Source of the DNA: Dysgonomonas sp. UBA5412
GTDB lineage: Bacteria; Bacteroidota; Bacteroidia; Bacteroidales; Dysgonomonadaceae
Direction of reading: 5' to 3'
Assembly (NCBI GenBank): GCA_002409595.1
Contig: DHNQ01000004.1
Coordinates: forward strand, 1 to 7,852
DNA length: 7,852 bases
The position numbers and the translations under genes were made by a program. Shown piece after piece: positions 1 through 5,545 of the stretch. The notes beneath the pieces were generated by a model that was given only the letters and a program-made list of their open reading frames with translations, made no database searches and had not been told where the DNA came from. Position 1 is the stretch's first letter, and every line of letters begins with the position of its first letter.

Positions 1-389
1 ACTTTTGGATTATTATTTACAATCCTTATCTTGAGAAATCATCGTTAACCCCTCCTAATATTGTTTTTCCTATTGCATGGGGTATCTTATATTTATTTAT
101 GGGAATATCTGTGGGATTAGTGTTGCTCTCCAGAAGCCCTCGCAAATCTTATATGGTTCGGTTATTTGCTGTTCAGCTATTTTTTAATTTTATGTGGAGT
201 ATATCGTTCTTCTTTCTTCGAAACCCCTATCTGGGACTTATCAATATACTCTTACTTGATATAGCTATTATTGGCTATGCAGTGCGTGTATTCCACGAAT
301 CGAAGGTTGCCTCTCTGCTTTTCTATCCTTATATAGCATGGGCTTTGTTTGCCACATATCTTAATTTGTATATTGCACTGTTTAATTAA
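1..389 (+). CDS. tspO: TspO/MBR family membrane protein, 5'-truncated by the window edge
   Basis: The frame is open from position 3 and stops with TAA at 387-389, giving 128 visible residues. Family members are usually about 150-160 residues, so roughly the first 25-30 are missing. Seen: the loop SSLTPPNIVFPIAWGILY matches the family signature (S-x-TPP-x-x-VF-x-x-x-W-x-ILY). It is followed by QLFFNFMWS and, near the C terminus, PYIAWALFATYLNLYIALFN, the conserved W-x-x-FA-x-YLN helix end. Nearly the whole chain is hydrophobic, with about four to five membrane helices visible. An internal ATG at 99 is not the start, because the signature lies upstream of it. Known for the family: five-helix membrane proteins that bind porphyrins or tetrapyrroles, linked to stress and light signalling. 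The bacterial substrate is unsettled, so the exact role here is unknown. Transcription ends at the hairpin at 402-454, facing the convergent gene at 480-1055. Confidence 0.9.
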   Translation, partial: FWIIIYNPYLEKSSLTPPNIVFPIAWGILYLFMGISVGLVLLSRSPRKSYMVRLFAVQLFFNFMWSISFFFLRNPYLGLINILLLDIAIIGYAVRVFHESKVASLLFYPYIAWALFATYLNLYIALFN

Positions 390-401
390 AACTTCATAAA
401 C

Positions 402-454
402 AATAAAGAGAGCTTCCTATTTGTGTATGTTAACACGGAAGCCCCCTCTTTATT
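402..454. terminator. Bidirectional hairpin terminator between convergent genes
   Basis: The outer stem AATAAAGAG (402-410) pairs with CTCTTTATT (446-454). A second stem GCTTCC (412-417) pairs with GGAAGC (437-442). An inner stem GTGT (423-426) pairs with ACAC (433-436). The long AT-flanked, GC-cored stem lies between the stop at 389 and the minus-strand stop at 480, so it can serve both genes. The T tract is short on either strand. Confidence 0.75.
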
Positions 455-479
455 CTTGTTGCACAGGTTAATTATAGCT

Positions 480-1055
480 CTATTTACCATCATAGGTATA
501 ATCTTTCAGTACATTTAATTCGTGTGCAATCTCTTTTTCCCATTCTTTTTGCTTGGGCTTATTACTCGCCGAATTAGTTTCCTGAGTGTATTTTGCTCTG
601 CGATCCATAAACTCCGACATAACCTTCCAGTTTAGCTCATCGGCCACACTGGTGCTTCGTATCAAAAGCTTTCTGTTTTGTTGCAAAGCCCTTCTCAGTT
701 CGCGTGCATATACTTCGCTCAGGTCGAAAAGAGTTTGTTGATAAAGTAAAAATTGATCCACATTGCCTGTAACATCTATTTGCGATGTAGATTTTACCAT
801 GTAGTTACGTACTTTTTTGTTAAAGTTTTTAGTTACAAAATTGAGCTTGCTAACCTGATAGTCAATAGCAAACTCGGCAGATGTAGCACCACTTTCCATG
901 TTTCTGGTATGAATACCAAAATCATCAACTGTCAGTTTTTGCCCCTCATTCCAGTAGACACGATCGTCGTCCTTGTCTTTCTGAGCAAAAGCAGTGCTAA
1001 ACACTAGTAGAGTTAATGTGATGATAAACAGTCTTTTTTGTCCTAATTGTTTCAT
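480..1055 (-). CDS. Secreted DUF922-like protein with degenerate zinc-protease motif
   Basis: A 191-residue protein with a clear signal peptide: basic MKQLGQKR, hydrophobic stretch at about 9-22, likely cleavage after TAFAQ (residue 25). The ATG at 1055 is preferred to an in-frame TTG at 1076, because it gives a normal signal peptide and has a purine-rich AAAAAAGAG stretch upstream. Seen: WNEGQKLTVDDFG (residues 35-47) resembles the W-x(4-6)-LTWDDF-x-G start of DUF922-like Bacteroidota proteins. LLYQQTLFDLSEVYAREL (103-120) aligns with the family's LL-x-HEQ-x-HFDI-x-E-x-YAR-x-L segment. The HExxH positions are Y105, Q106 and L109, and the later ET-NH-x-x-N histidine appears as S162. Family members are predicted secreted or periplasmic zinc proteases, so this copy is probably not catalytic. 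It may be a binding or structural protein. The family placement is from recalled patterns, not a search. Confidence 0.8.
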   Translation of the reverse strand: MKQLGQKRLFIITLTLLVFSTAFAQKDKDDDRVYWNEGQKLTVDDFGIHTRNMESGATSAEFAIDYQVSKLNFVTKNFNKKVRNYMVKSTSQIDVTGNVDQFLLYQQTLFDLSEVYARELRRALQQNRKLLIRSTSVADELNWKVMSEFMDRRAKYTQETNSASNKPKQKEWEKEIAHELNVLKDYTYDGK

Positions 1056-1089
1056 GATAAATTTCTCTTTTTTCAATTACTAACAACAT

Positions 1090-1097
1090 TAAAGATA
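1090..1097 (-). promoter_or_regulatory. Possible -7 box for the DUF922-like gene
   Basis: On the minus strand this reads TATCTTTA, one base off the Bacteroidota -7 consensus TAnnTTTG. It would give a leader of about 30 nt before the ATG at 1055. No convincing TTTG -33 box is seen at the right spacing, so support is weak. Confidence 0.25.
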
Positions 1098-1184
1098 CTT
1101 ATCTCACTAGGGAAACATATACATTCTAACTTTATTTAACCCCTAAGGAAAGAATAAAAAATGAATATTTAACCAAATACTGGG

Positions 1185-1192
1185 TATATTTG
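1185..1192 (+). promoter_or_regulatory. Possible -7 box (TATATTTG) upstream of the DUF2461 gene
   Basis: This is a perfect TAnnTTTG match on the + strand in the divergent intergenic region. Using it would leave a leader of about 120 nt before the ATG at 1319. No good -33 TTG is visible at the usual spacing. Such octamers occur by chance in AT-rich DNA, so this is a suggestion only. Confidence 0.25.
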
Positions 1193-1318
1193 TATTTAAA
1201 CGGACAAAAAAGCATCTTTTTGTATTATTTCGGGATAAATACAGCGTTTTACAATAGATTTCCTTACAATTTTTCCTTAATAAAAGATGATGATACGACG
1301 ATATAAAAACAATATGCT

Positions 1319-1984
1319 ATGTTGAAAAAAGAAACTCTTGATTTTTTGAAGAAACTGAAAGAAAATAATAATCGTGAATGGTTTTCTAAAAATAAATTGT
1401 TGTACGAACGGGCTCGTGCAGACTTTGAAAATCTAATTAAACAGCTGATTCCGGCTATTGCCTCCTTCGATCCTCAGATAGGCATGCCCGATCCTAAAAA
1501 ATGCCTGTTTCGGATCTATCGCGATGTACGGTTTTCGCCTGATAAATCTCCATACAAAACTCATATGGCAGCAATCATTCATCAGCAAAATTTAGACCGG
1601 TCATCGGGTTATTATCTCCATATAGGAGCAGACGAAAGTTTTGCTTGTAGCGGGCATTATATGCTTATGCCCGACCAATTGAAAAAAATGAGACAAGGTA
1701 TTGCCGGCGATTTTGAGTTTTTTGAAGGAATCATAAACGAAACCCGATTCAAAACCGAATTTGGCGATTTATTTCGTGACGAAGATATATTGAAACGAGT
1801 TCCTAACGCCTTTGCTAAAGATCATCCGGCTGCCGAATACCTCAAGCTGAAACGCTTCTATGTAGAGAAAAGCCTTTCGGAGGATACATTAATCAGTGAC
1901 GGATTAGTGCCCCGTCTCAAGAATATATATAAGCTATCATATCCCCTCAATGAGTTTTTGAATGATGTATTGCTCGATGATTAA
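1319..1984 (+). CDS. DUF2461 family (TIGR02453-type) protein
   Basis: A 221-residue soluble protein without signal peptide or membrane segment, close to the usual family length. Seen in order: the N-terminal FLKKLKENNNREWFSKNK (residues 9-26), matching the family's L-x-x-NN-x-REWF opening; the central FRIYRDVRFSPDKSPYKTH (64-82), the strongest signature; and GYYLHIGADESFACSGHYM (97-115) followed by a polar helix, matching the GYY-x-H...GG/SG-x-Y segment. The cluster of invariant R, D, K and H residues in the central motif suggests a phosphate- or nucleic-acid-binding or catalytic site, but no function has been established for the family as far as I know. The start is at the first ATG of the frame, immediately before the conserved N terminus. 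There is no Shine-Dalgarno sequence, as usual for this phylum. The gene appears monocistronic: it has 263 nt free upstream from the divergent gene and over 340 nt free downstream. Confidence 0.9.
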   Translation: MLKKETLDFLKKLKENNNREWFSKNKLLYERARADFENLIKQLIPAIASFDPQIGMPDPKKCLFRIYRDVRFSPDKSPYKTHMAAIIHQQNLDRSSGYYLHIGADESFACSGHYMLMPDQLKKMRQGIAGDFEFFEGIINETRFKTEFGDLFRDEDILKRVPNAFAKDHPAAEYLKLKRFYVEKSLSEDTLISDGLVPRLKNIYKLSYPLNEFLNDVLLDD

Positions 1985-2328
1985 ATAATTAATAAAAAGA
2001 AAGCCGATTCGAAAATTTATTAATTAAAACTATTGATAGTTCGTTAAATAATTCTTACCTTTCTAAAAATTGACGTAGTATTATTACATAACTATTGTTT
2101 AACGATATTTATATATAAAACTGACCGGTTATTTTTCCGAAAAAAAGACTATGATTTGTCCCGCTCGGATCACACTTCTTAAAAAAATAAAGAGTATTTG
2201 TTAATCCCTTTATTATTCGTGTTCCGAAGTTTACACCCTAAGATTTATATTGAAAAGAGTATCATTTTCTTCTTTGATACATTGTTTTTCACCCCTTAAT
2301 TACTTATTAAATTAAAATCTATACAGCT
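1985..2328. other. Gene-free AT-rich interval between DUF2461 and DUF2582 genes
   Basis: No credible coding frame is seen on either strand. Besides the hairpin at 1986-2026 it holds a small hairpin, GTATCA (2259-2264) with TGATAC (2275-2280) around a pyrimidine-only 10-nt loop, about 50 nt before the ATG at 2329. This lies where the 5' leader of the DUF2582 gene would be. A convincing TTTG/TAnnTTTG promoter pair was not found. Confidence 0.5.
1986..2026 (+). terminator. AT-only inverted repeat after the DUF2461 gene, possible terminator
   Basis: TAATTAATAAA (1986-1996) pairs perfectly with TTTATTAATTA (2016-2026) around a 19-nt loop, two bases after the stop codon. The stem has no G or C and no T run follows, so as an intrinsic terminator it would be weak. 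Its position right behind the gene is the main support. Confidence 0.35.
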
Positions 2329-2559
2329 ATGAATATTATGAAACATGACATTGATATTAATGCTTCCACCATTTGGCGCATGGTTTCGGAATGTAAACGC
2401 TTGTCTATAAAACAAATTTTGGAAATGACAGGCTATAAAGAAACCATGATGATGTTTGCATTAGGATGGTTGATAAAAGAAGACAAGGTAGAATTAAATG
2501 ACAACGAAGGTACGTTGTATGTTGAACTGACAAGCTCTATTTCCGAAATTTACTACTGA
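2329..2559 (+). CDS. Small winged-helix protein, DUF2582 family
   Basis: A 76-residue cytosolic protein. Seen: INASTIWRMVSE (residues 10-21), then the helix-turn-helix stretch SIKQILEMTGYKETMMMFALGWL (26-48) and the wing IKEDKVELNDNEGTLYVEL (49-67). The pattern I-x-x-NA-x-x-IW...L-x-x-ALGWL-x-x-E-DK-I/V matches DUF2582 proteins, which are compact winged-helix domains common in Bacteroidota. They resemble DNA-binding transcription factors, but a target is not known. ATG 2329 is the first start; a second in-frame ATG at 2338 would remove only three residues and cannot be excluded. The gene stands alone: a 344-nt gap lies upstream and a strong terminator begins 38 nt after the stop, so it is not co-transcribed with the replication cluster. 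Confidence 0.85.
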   Translation: MNIMKHDIDINASTIWRMVSECKRLSIKQILEMTGYKETMMMFALGWLIKEDKVELNDNEGTLYVELTSSISEIYY

Positions 2560-2596
2560 TTTCGATATATAATTCTACATTAGATCTGTAAAATTT

Positions 2597-2661
2597 AAGA
2601 ATACAGACATATAAAAGATGATCGACTTAAGATACTTTTGTATGTCTGTATTCTTTTTTTT
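2597..2661 (+). terminator. Strong intrinsic terminator after the DUF2582 gene
   Basis: A perfect 15-bp stem, AAGAATACAGACATA (2597-2611) with TATGTCTGTATTCTT (2641-2655), continues inward with one G·T pair and five more base pairs (to 2617/2635), about 21 bp in all. An uninterrupted run of eight T (2654-2661) overlaps the stem end on the + strand. It isolates the winged-helix gene from the cluster downstream. Confidence 0.93.
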
Positions 2662-2791
2662 GTTTGTATATGACTTATTATTAGCGTATTGTATCCTATT
2701 TGGATGATCTGCTTATCCGTAATTTCTACACTCGATAGCCTTATCGGTTAATTAACAATACATTATAAATTTTTTATTTTACACTTAGTCT

Positions 2792-2868
2792 AAATATGGT
2801 TCAATATTGAATTATGTTTGGCTTTATTTTGTTTTTATTTAAAAAATGGTGTAATTTTGAACTATGTT
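2792..2868. repeat. Two 27-nt imperfect direct repeats, 50 bp apart, with embedded palindrome
   Basis: Copy 1 (2792-2818) and copy 2 (2842-2868) agree at 22 of 27 positions; mismatches are at offsets of copy-1 positions 2795, 2801, 2802, 2806 and 2812. The shared core is ATGGT-N2-AAT-N-TTGAA-N-TATGTT. Copy 1 contains the perfect 12-bp palindrome TTCAATATTGAA (2800-2811); copy 2 has only its right half intact (TTGAA). The spacing of exactly 50 bp, near five helical turns, would place both sites on about the same face of DNA. This fits paired binding sites of a regulator, or iteron-like sites, ahead of the cluster at 2990. Confidence 0.6.
2813..2820 (+). promoter_or_regulatory. Candidate -7 box (TATGTTTG) adjoining the palindrome
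   Basis: This is an exact TAnnTTTG match that starts one base after the palindrome at 2800-2811, so a protein bound there would cover the -33/-7 spacer. A TTTG -33 box is not evident. The leader to the ATG at 2990 would be about 165 nt. The corresponding place in repeat copy 2 reads TATGTTAT and is degenerate. Confidence 0.35.
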
Positions 2869-2989
2869 ATTTATCGAGATTATTAATCATACAACTTTTG
2901 CAAATATATAAATTTTATCTTTTCCCGATTCAATTATCTATACAGAAGGAAGAAAATATTTAAGACAAAACCATTTAATATAATAGACT

Positions 2990-3328
2990 ATGGGCGCATT
3001 AAAAATTGATTGTTATTGTAATGAAACACAAATGGACAAGATTGTAATGTTGGTAACCAAACACCTCAGCGAATCTGACAGAGCCGATATAGCCGACTTT
3101 GACGACGTAATAGGCGAAGTGAGAGTCTGTGTAGAATTTGATGCCTATATGGATACAGTAGCACTTAAGACAGCAGAAATCTTAGACCGCGAATGGGATT
3201 TGCTCGATGAAGATTCCGCCGTATTGGCATCACGACTAAGAAGTGTGCTTCGAGAATATAATAGAACCCACAAAGAAATCTGTTATCAGGCACATCATAT
3301 TCTCAAAGATAGGTGGCAGGATTTGTAA
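2990..3328 (+). CDS. Acidic protein of unknown function, first gene of the replication-like cluster
   Basis: I do not recognise the family of this 112-residue protein. Seen: no signal peptide and no membrane segment. The middle is rich in acidic residues (SESDRADIADFDDVIGEV at about residues 27-44, then REWDLLDEDSA at 67-77). The pattern suggests a beta-alpha N-terminal part (LKIDCYC, then a helix through VTKHL), a strand VRVCVEFDAY (45-54) and long C-terminal helices (79-111) with a basic, His-rich end. Cysteines at 8, 10, 47 and 97 do not form an obvious zinc site. ATG 2990 is the first start and fits the end of the AT-rich control region. The 48-nt gap to the next gene and shared strand suggest co-transcription with the genes downstream. 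An acidic DNA-mimic or accessory replication role is possible, but nothing in the sequence proves it. Confidence 0.72.
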   Translation: MGALKIDCYCNETQMDKIVMLVTKHLSESDRADIADFDDVIGEVRVCVEFDAYMDTVALKTAEILDREWDLLDEDSAVLASRLRSVLREYNRTHKEICYQAHHILKDRWQDL

Positions 3329-3376
3329 TCTTAAAGATATCTCCCTTTTAGCTTCACTTAAAAAAAACTGGAAATT

Positions 3377-3580
3377 ATGAAATACCGGCTACTTATTCTC
3401 AACTGGTTGTTTGCTTTGCTGCTACTTACATATAATGGAGATAGTTTAATATTGACCTTCGTTGTGTTCGCTTACTTCGCTTTATGCACTTTTACCCTTA
3501 TCAGAAATCAACGAGGAGTGGAAGCTGAAATCCGAAGAGCAGAACGAAAAATGATACTAAAGATAAGAAAACGAATGTAG
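3377..3580 (+). CDS. Small two-helix inner-membrane protein, function unknown
   Basis: A 67-residue protein. Seen: a hydrophobic segment at about 4-18 (RLLILNWLFALLLLT), a short polar turn (YNGDS), a second segment at about 24-43 (LILTFVVFAYFALCTFTLI), and then a strongly basic, probably helical tail (RNQRGVEAEIRRAERKMILKIRKRM trimmed here to residues 44-67). By the positive-inside rule the tail would face the cytoplasm, with both termini inside. GGAAATT lies just before the ATG. The tail could contact DNA, lipid head groups or a partner protein from the cluster. Small membrane proteins of this shape occur in Bacteroidota mobile elements and phages, including as holin-like or anchoring proteins, but no family can be named from the sequence alone. 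Confidence 0.7.
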   Translation: MKYRLLILNWLFALLLLTYNGDSLILTFVVFAYFALCTFTLIRNQRGVEAEIRRAERKMILKIRKRM

Positions 3581-3610
3581 AAATCCGTAACCCCCCCAAA
3601 AACACAACAA

Positions 3611-4234
3611 ATGTCATATATCGAACTCATAAATGCAGCATGGGAATTGCGCGAGCAAGGCATTATCACCTTGCACGAACATGACCTATATACATATCTG
3701 TTGCATAAATGTAACAAACTGAATTGGAAAAATCCTTTCCATCAATCTACGGAAGTTCTTTGTGCCATTTTGGGTATAAATCGCAACGCACTAGTCAGCC
3801 GTAGAAACAAATTGCACCAAATAGGACTTATCTCCTTCCGGGAAGGAGTAGCAAAGAGCAGACCCGCCGAATATACCTTGTGTGGACTTAGAAGCGCAGA
3901 CTCTTGTTTGCAAATGAGCAGATTTGCAGATGTCTTGGCAATTCCCATGAACGGAGAAAGAATAGGGGAGGAGTTTGTACGGATGAAAAACCCGATCAAA
4001 AAAGAGATATTTCGAAAACCATCGACAAAAGAGGTAGAGGATTATTGTCGCCAACGGAAAAATGATATTGATGCACATACCTTTATCGACTTTTATGAGG
4101 CAAAAAATTGGATGATAGGAAAAAATAAGATGAAAGATTGGCGTGCTTGTGTGCGAACATGGGAGAGTAAAGCACAAGATACGCGACACAATGCAGCAAA
4201 ACTTGATAGCGAAAAGAATTATGAGATCTTTTAA
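3611..4234 (+). CDS. Phage-type replisome organizer / replication initiator-like protein
   Basis: A 207-residue soluble protein. Seen: an N-terminal winged-helix region (about residues 20-90) with the pattern LHEHDLYTYLLHKCNKLNW-K-NPF, then a recognition-helix stretch LGINRNALVSRRNKLHQIGLI (54-74), and a wing ending P-x-EYTL. After a variable linker comes a C-terminal domain (134-187) with KPSTKEVEDYCRQR, F-x-DFYEAKNWMIGKNKMKDW and VRTWE. The W-M-x-GK-x-KMKDW-x-x-x-VRTWE block is the ending commonly seen in replisome organizers of phages and integrative elements, which bind the origin and recruit the helicase loader. This suits the DnaC-like ATPase encoded next, whose start codon overlaps this gene's end by 14 nt. 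Seven C residues (3591-3597) lie just upstream of the start, an odd leader for this AT-rich genome. A pure transcription regulator is the alternative, but the C-terminal block argues against it. Confidence 0.8.
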   Translation: MSYIELINAAWELREQGIITLHEHDLYTYLLHKCNKLNWKNPFHQSTEVLCAILGINRNALVSRRNKLHQIGLISFREGVAKSRPAEYTLCGLRSADSCLQMSRFADVLAIPMNGERIGEEFVRMKNPIKKEIFRKPSTKEVEDYCRQRKNDIDAHTFIDFYEAKNWMIGKNKMKDWRACVRTWESKAQDTRHNAAKLDSEKNYEIF

Positions 4235-4808
4235 AGATATAGTCGCCGAAATGCAAAGGCACAATATGCCTTTGCCACAGAAACAAGTGCAGATACGGCT
4301 GCCTGATGCAGCACAGATATTGCAGGAAGCTTTGTCTTTCTTTCTGCAAAAAGACGGACTCAACCTGCAATGGCTACCCGAATATGATCAGATTGCACAA
4401 TGGCTGTCGGCAAACGATGGGAGAGGCTTATTCCTCTTCGGCAATTGTGGACGGGGCAAGAGCCTGCTGTGCCGATACGTGTTGCCCGCTATCCTGCTCG
4501 GATATTGCCGCAGAGTGGTTTCGGTATTCGACACCGCCGAAATGAACCGGCAGATAGACCATGTATTATCACGCCATATAATCAGCCTCGATGATGTTGG
4601 TACAGAAGATATTAGTAATGTATATGGCAACAAACGCCTTGCCTTTGCCGAAGTGATGGATGCTGTGGAAAAGAATAACAAACTGATTATCATATCATCT
4701 AATCTTTCGGTCAACGACATACGCCAGCGATATGGCGAACGGGTACTCGACAGGATAAAGGCAACAACCAAACGTGTACTGTTTGAAGGAGAGAGCCTGA
4801 GAAAATAA
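4221..4808 (+). CDS. DnaC-like AAA+ helicase loader ATPase
   Basis: A 195-residue protein. Seen: Walker A GNCGRGKS (residues 74-81) after the strand GLFLF; Walker B HIISLDDVGTED (119-130); a sensor-1-like strand KLIIISSNLS (154-163) with N161; and RYGERVLDRI (170-179), the box VII/arginine-finger region typical of DnaC/IstB-type loaders. These proteins bind ATP and load the replicative helicase onto single-stranded DNA with the help of an origin-bound organizer. The frame is open from 4143, but the ATG at 4221 is preferred. It is preceded by GAAAAGAATT, overlaps the preceding stop by 14 nt (translational coupling), and the upstream extension lies wholly inside the conserved end of the organizer gene. 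The N-terminal domain (1-65) would contact helicase or organizer. An IstB transposition helper is less likely, as no transposase is adjacent. The helicase itself is not in the window, so it may use the host DnaB. Confidence 0.87.
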   Translation: MRSFKDIVAEMQRHNMPLPQKQVQIRLPDAAQILQEALSFFLQKDGLNLQWLPEYDQIAQWLSANDGRGLFLFGNCGRGKSLLCRYVLPAILLGYCRRVVSVFDTAEMNRQIDHVLSRHIISLDDVGTEDISNVYGNKRLAFAEVMDAVEKNNKLIIISSNLSVNDIRQRYGERVLDRIKATTKRVLFEGESLRK

Positions 4809-4862
4809 TTTTCTTCTTTATTATAAATAATGCAATATTAAACCCTTTAATAACTAAACAAT

Positions 4863-5477
4863 ATGAAATTAGGAAACAGCAACGGTAACAATCTGGGTAA
4901 AAAATACTTTATGCGTGGACGTGACGATCAGCACGAACCTAAACCCGAACATGCGAAAGCAGCAGCTTGCTTTAACAACTGGTTTTCCGAAAATTTTCAA
5001 TTATTAGTCAACTTTTTGATAACCAAAGGGTCATACGACGAAGACGTTTTTAGTCAGACCTTTATGCGCATCAGCGAAAAGATTTTGTACACCGGATGTA
5101 CGATCAAAGATTATAAGGCATACTTTCATCGGTCATACTATACGAACTATATACAAAATAAGGCGAGTGAGAATTTCGATGTTGTGCCATTGCCTGCCTA
5201 CGACGCATTCGAGGCACATCACAGCAATCCGTATGAACGTGAAAGGTTGCAGACTCAGCTCGAAATAGATATATTCGACTATGTATATAGTCGTTATCAG
5301 CTCAACGAATTTGAATTGTTTAAAATGTATATCAGTCTCAAACCTGCAATCAATTATCATTCACTAGCAGAGATCACTCATCTCAGGGTGCATAATATAC
5401 AGCGTATTATATCCAAAATATTAACCGATATACGGAGCAATAAGAAATTGGTAAACCGATATAAAGAAATAATTTAG
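4863..5477 (+). CDS. Sigma-70-like (ECF-type) protein, last gene of the cluster
   Basis: A 204-residue protein. Seen: a region-2-like part (about residues 36-104), with YDEDVFSQTFMRISEKIL in the place of the D/E-D-x-x-Q-x-x-F-x-x-x-W core of ECF sigma factors, followed by IKDYKAYFHRSYYTNYIQNK, like their K-AYL-x-R-I-x-x-N-x-x-x-D-x-x-R stretch. A linker follows (105-130). A C-terminal part (135-195), FELFKMYISLKP...YHSLAEITHLRVHNIQRIISKILTDIR in short pieces, resembles the region-4 helix-turn-helix, including the final basic helix. The N terminus (1-30) is a polar, Gly/Asn/Lys-rich extension not found in ordinary ECF factors. The recognition helix (LRVHNIQRIISK) departs from the usual GIS-x-x-TVKSR. 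It is therefore either a divergent, element-borne sigma factor or a DNA-binding protein descended from one. The gene starts 54 nt after the loader gene and ends at the convergent plsC; no anti-sigma gene is adjacent. Confidence 0.65.
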   Translation: MKLGNSNGNNLGKKYFMRGRDDQHEPKPEHAKAAACFNNWFSENFQLLVNFLITKGSYDEDVFSQTFMRISEKILYTGCTIKDYKAYFHRSYYTNYIQNKASENFDVVPLPAYDAFEAHHSNPYERERLQTQLEIDIFDYVYSRYQLNEFELFKMYISLKPAINYHSLAEITHLRVHNIQRIISKILTDIRSNKKLVNRYKEII

Positions 5478-5500
5478 ACTCGTTTGTTCACTAACTATGC

Positions 5501-5527
5501 AGGGGTAAGCTATATAGGTTTACCTCT
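5501..5527. terminator. Weak hairpin between the sigma-like gene and plsC
   Basis: AGGGGTAA (5501-5508) pairs with TTACCTCT (5520-5527) with one G·T pair around an 11-nt loop, in the 68-nt gap between convergent stops. The left arm can instead pair perfectly with TTACCCCT (5546-5553), which includes the plsC stop codon, so alternative folds compete. There is no long T run, and efficiency is uncertain. Confidence 0.5.
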
Positions 5528-5545
5528 TCTTGGTTTAAAATATTA

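Larger units (their letters stand above)
2662..2989. other. Gene-free, very AT-rich upstream region of the replication-like cluster
   Basis: No coding frame is supported on either strand. The region carries the 50-bp-spaced repeat pair (2792-2868) and a -7-like box (2813-2820). AT content is very high, and close to the first gene a TTTTG (2896-2900) stands 15 nt before TATCTTTT (2916-2923), a second, poorly spaced promoter-like pair. By position this is the control region of the genes from 2990 on. An origin-like role is conceivable but not shown. Confidence 0.5.

Noticed and set aside
753..1007. Open frame on the + strand opposite the DUF922-like gene
   Set aside because: It is opposite a gene with a signal peptide and family motifs, and its translation has no recognisable feature.
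1056..1076. Longer start (TTG at 1076) for the DUF922-like protein
   Set aside because: It puts seven residues before an already normal signal peptide and uses a rare start codon. The ATG at 1055 has a purine-rich stretch upstream.
4143..4220. Upstream in-frame starts (4143, 4191) for the DnaC-like gene
   Set aside because: The extension lies within the conserved coding end of the organizer gene and shows no loader-like sequence. The ATG at 4221 gives a natural length and coupling.
3791..4370. Long open frames on the minus strand opposite the organizer and loader genes
   Set aside because: They lie opposite genes with clear domain motifs, and their translations are Cys/Ser/Phe-rich with no recognisable domain, as expected for shadow frames.
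2560..5545. Flanking direct repeats (att sites) around the replication-like cluster
   Set aside because: I compared the gaps at 2560-2989 and 5478-5545 by eye and saw only short AT-rich matches, no convincing repeat and no tRNA gene.
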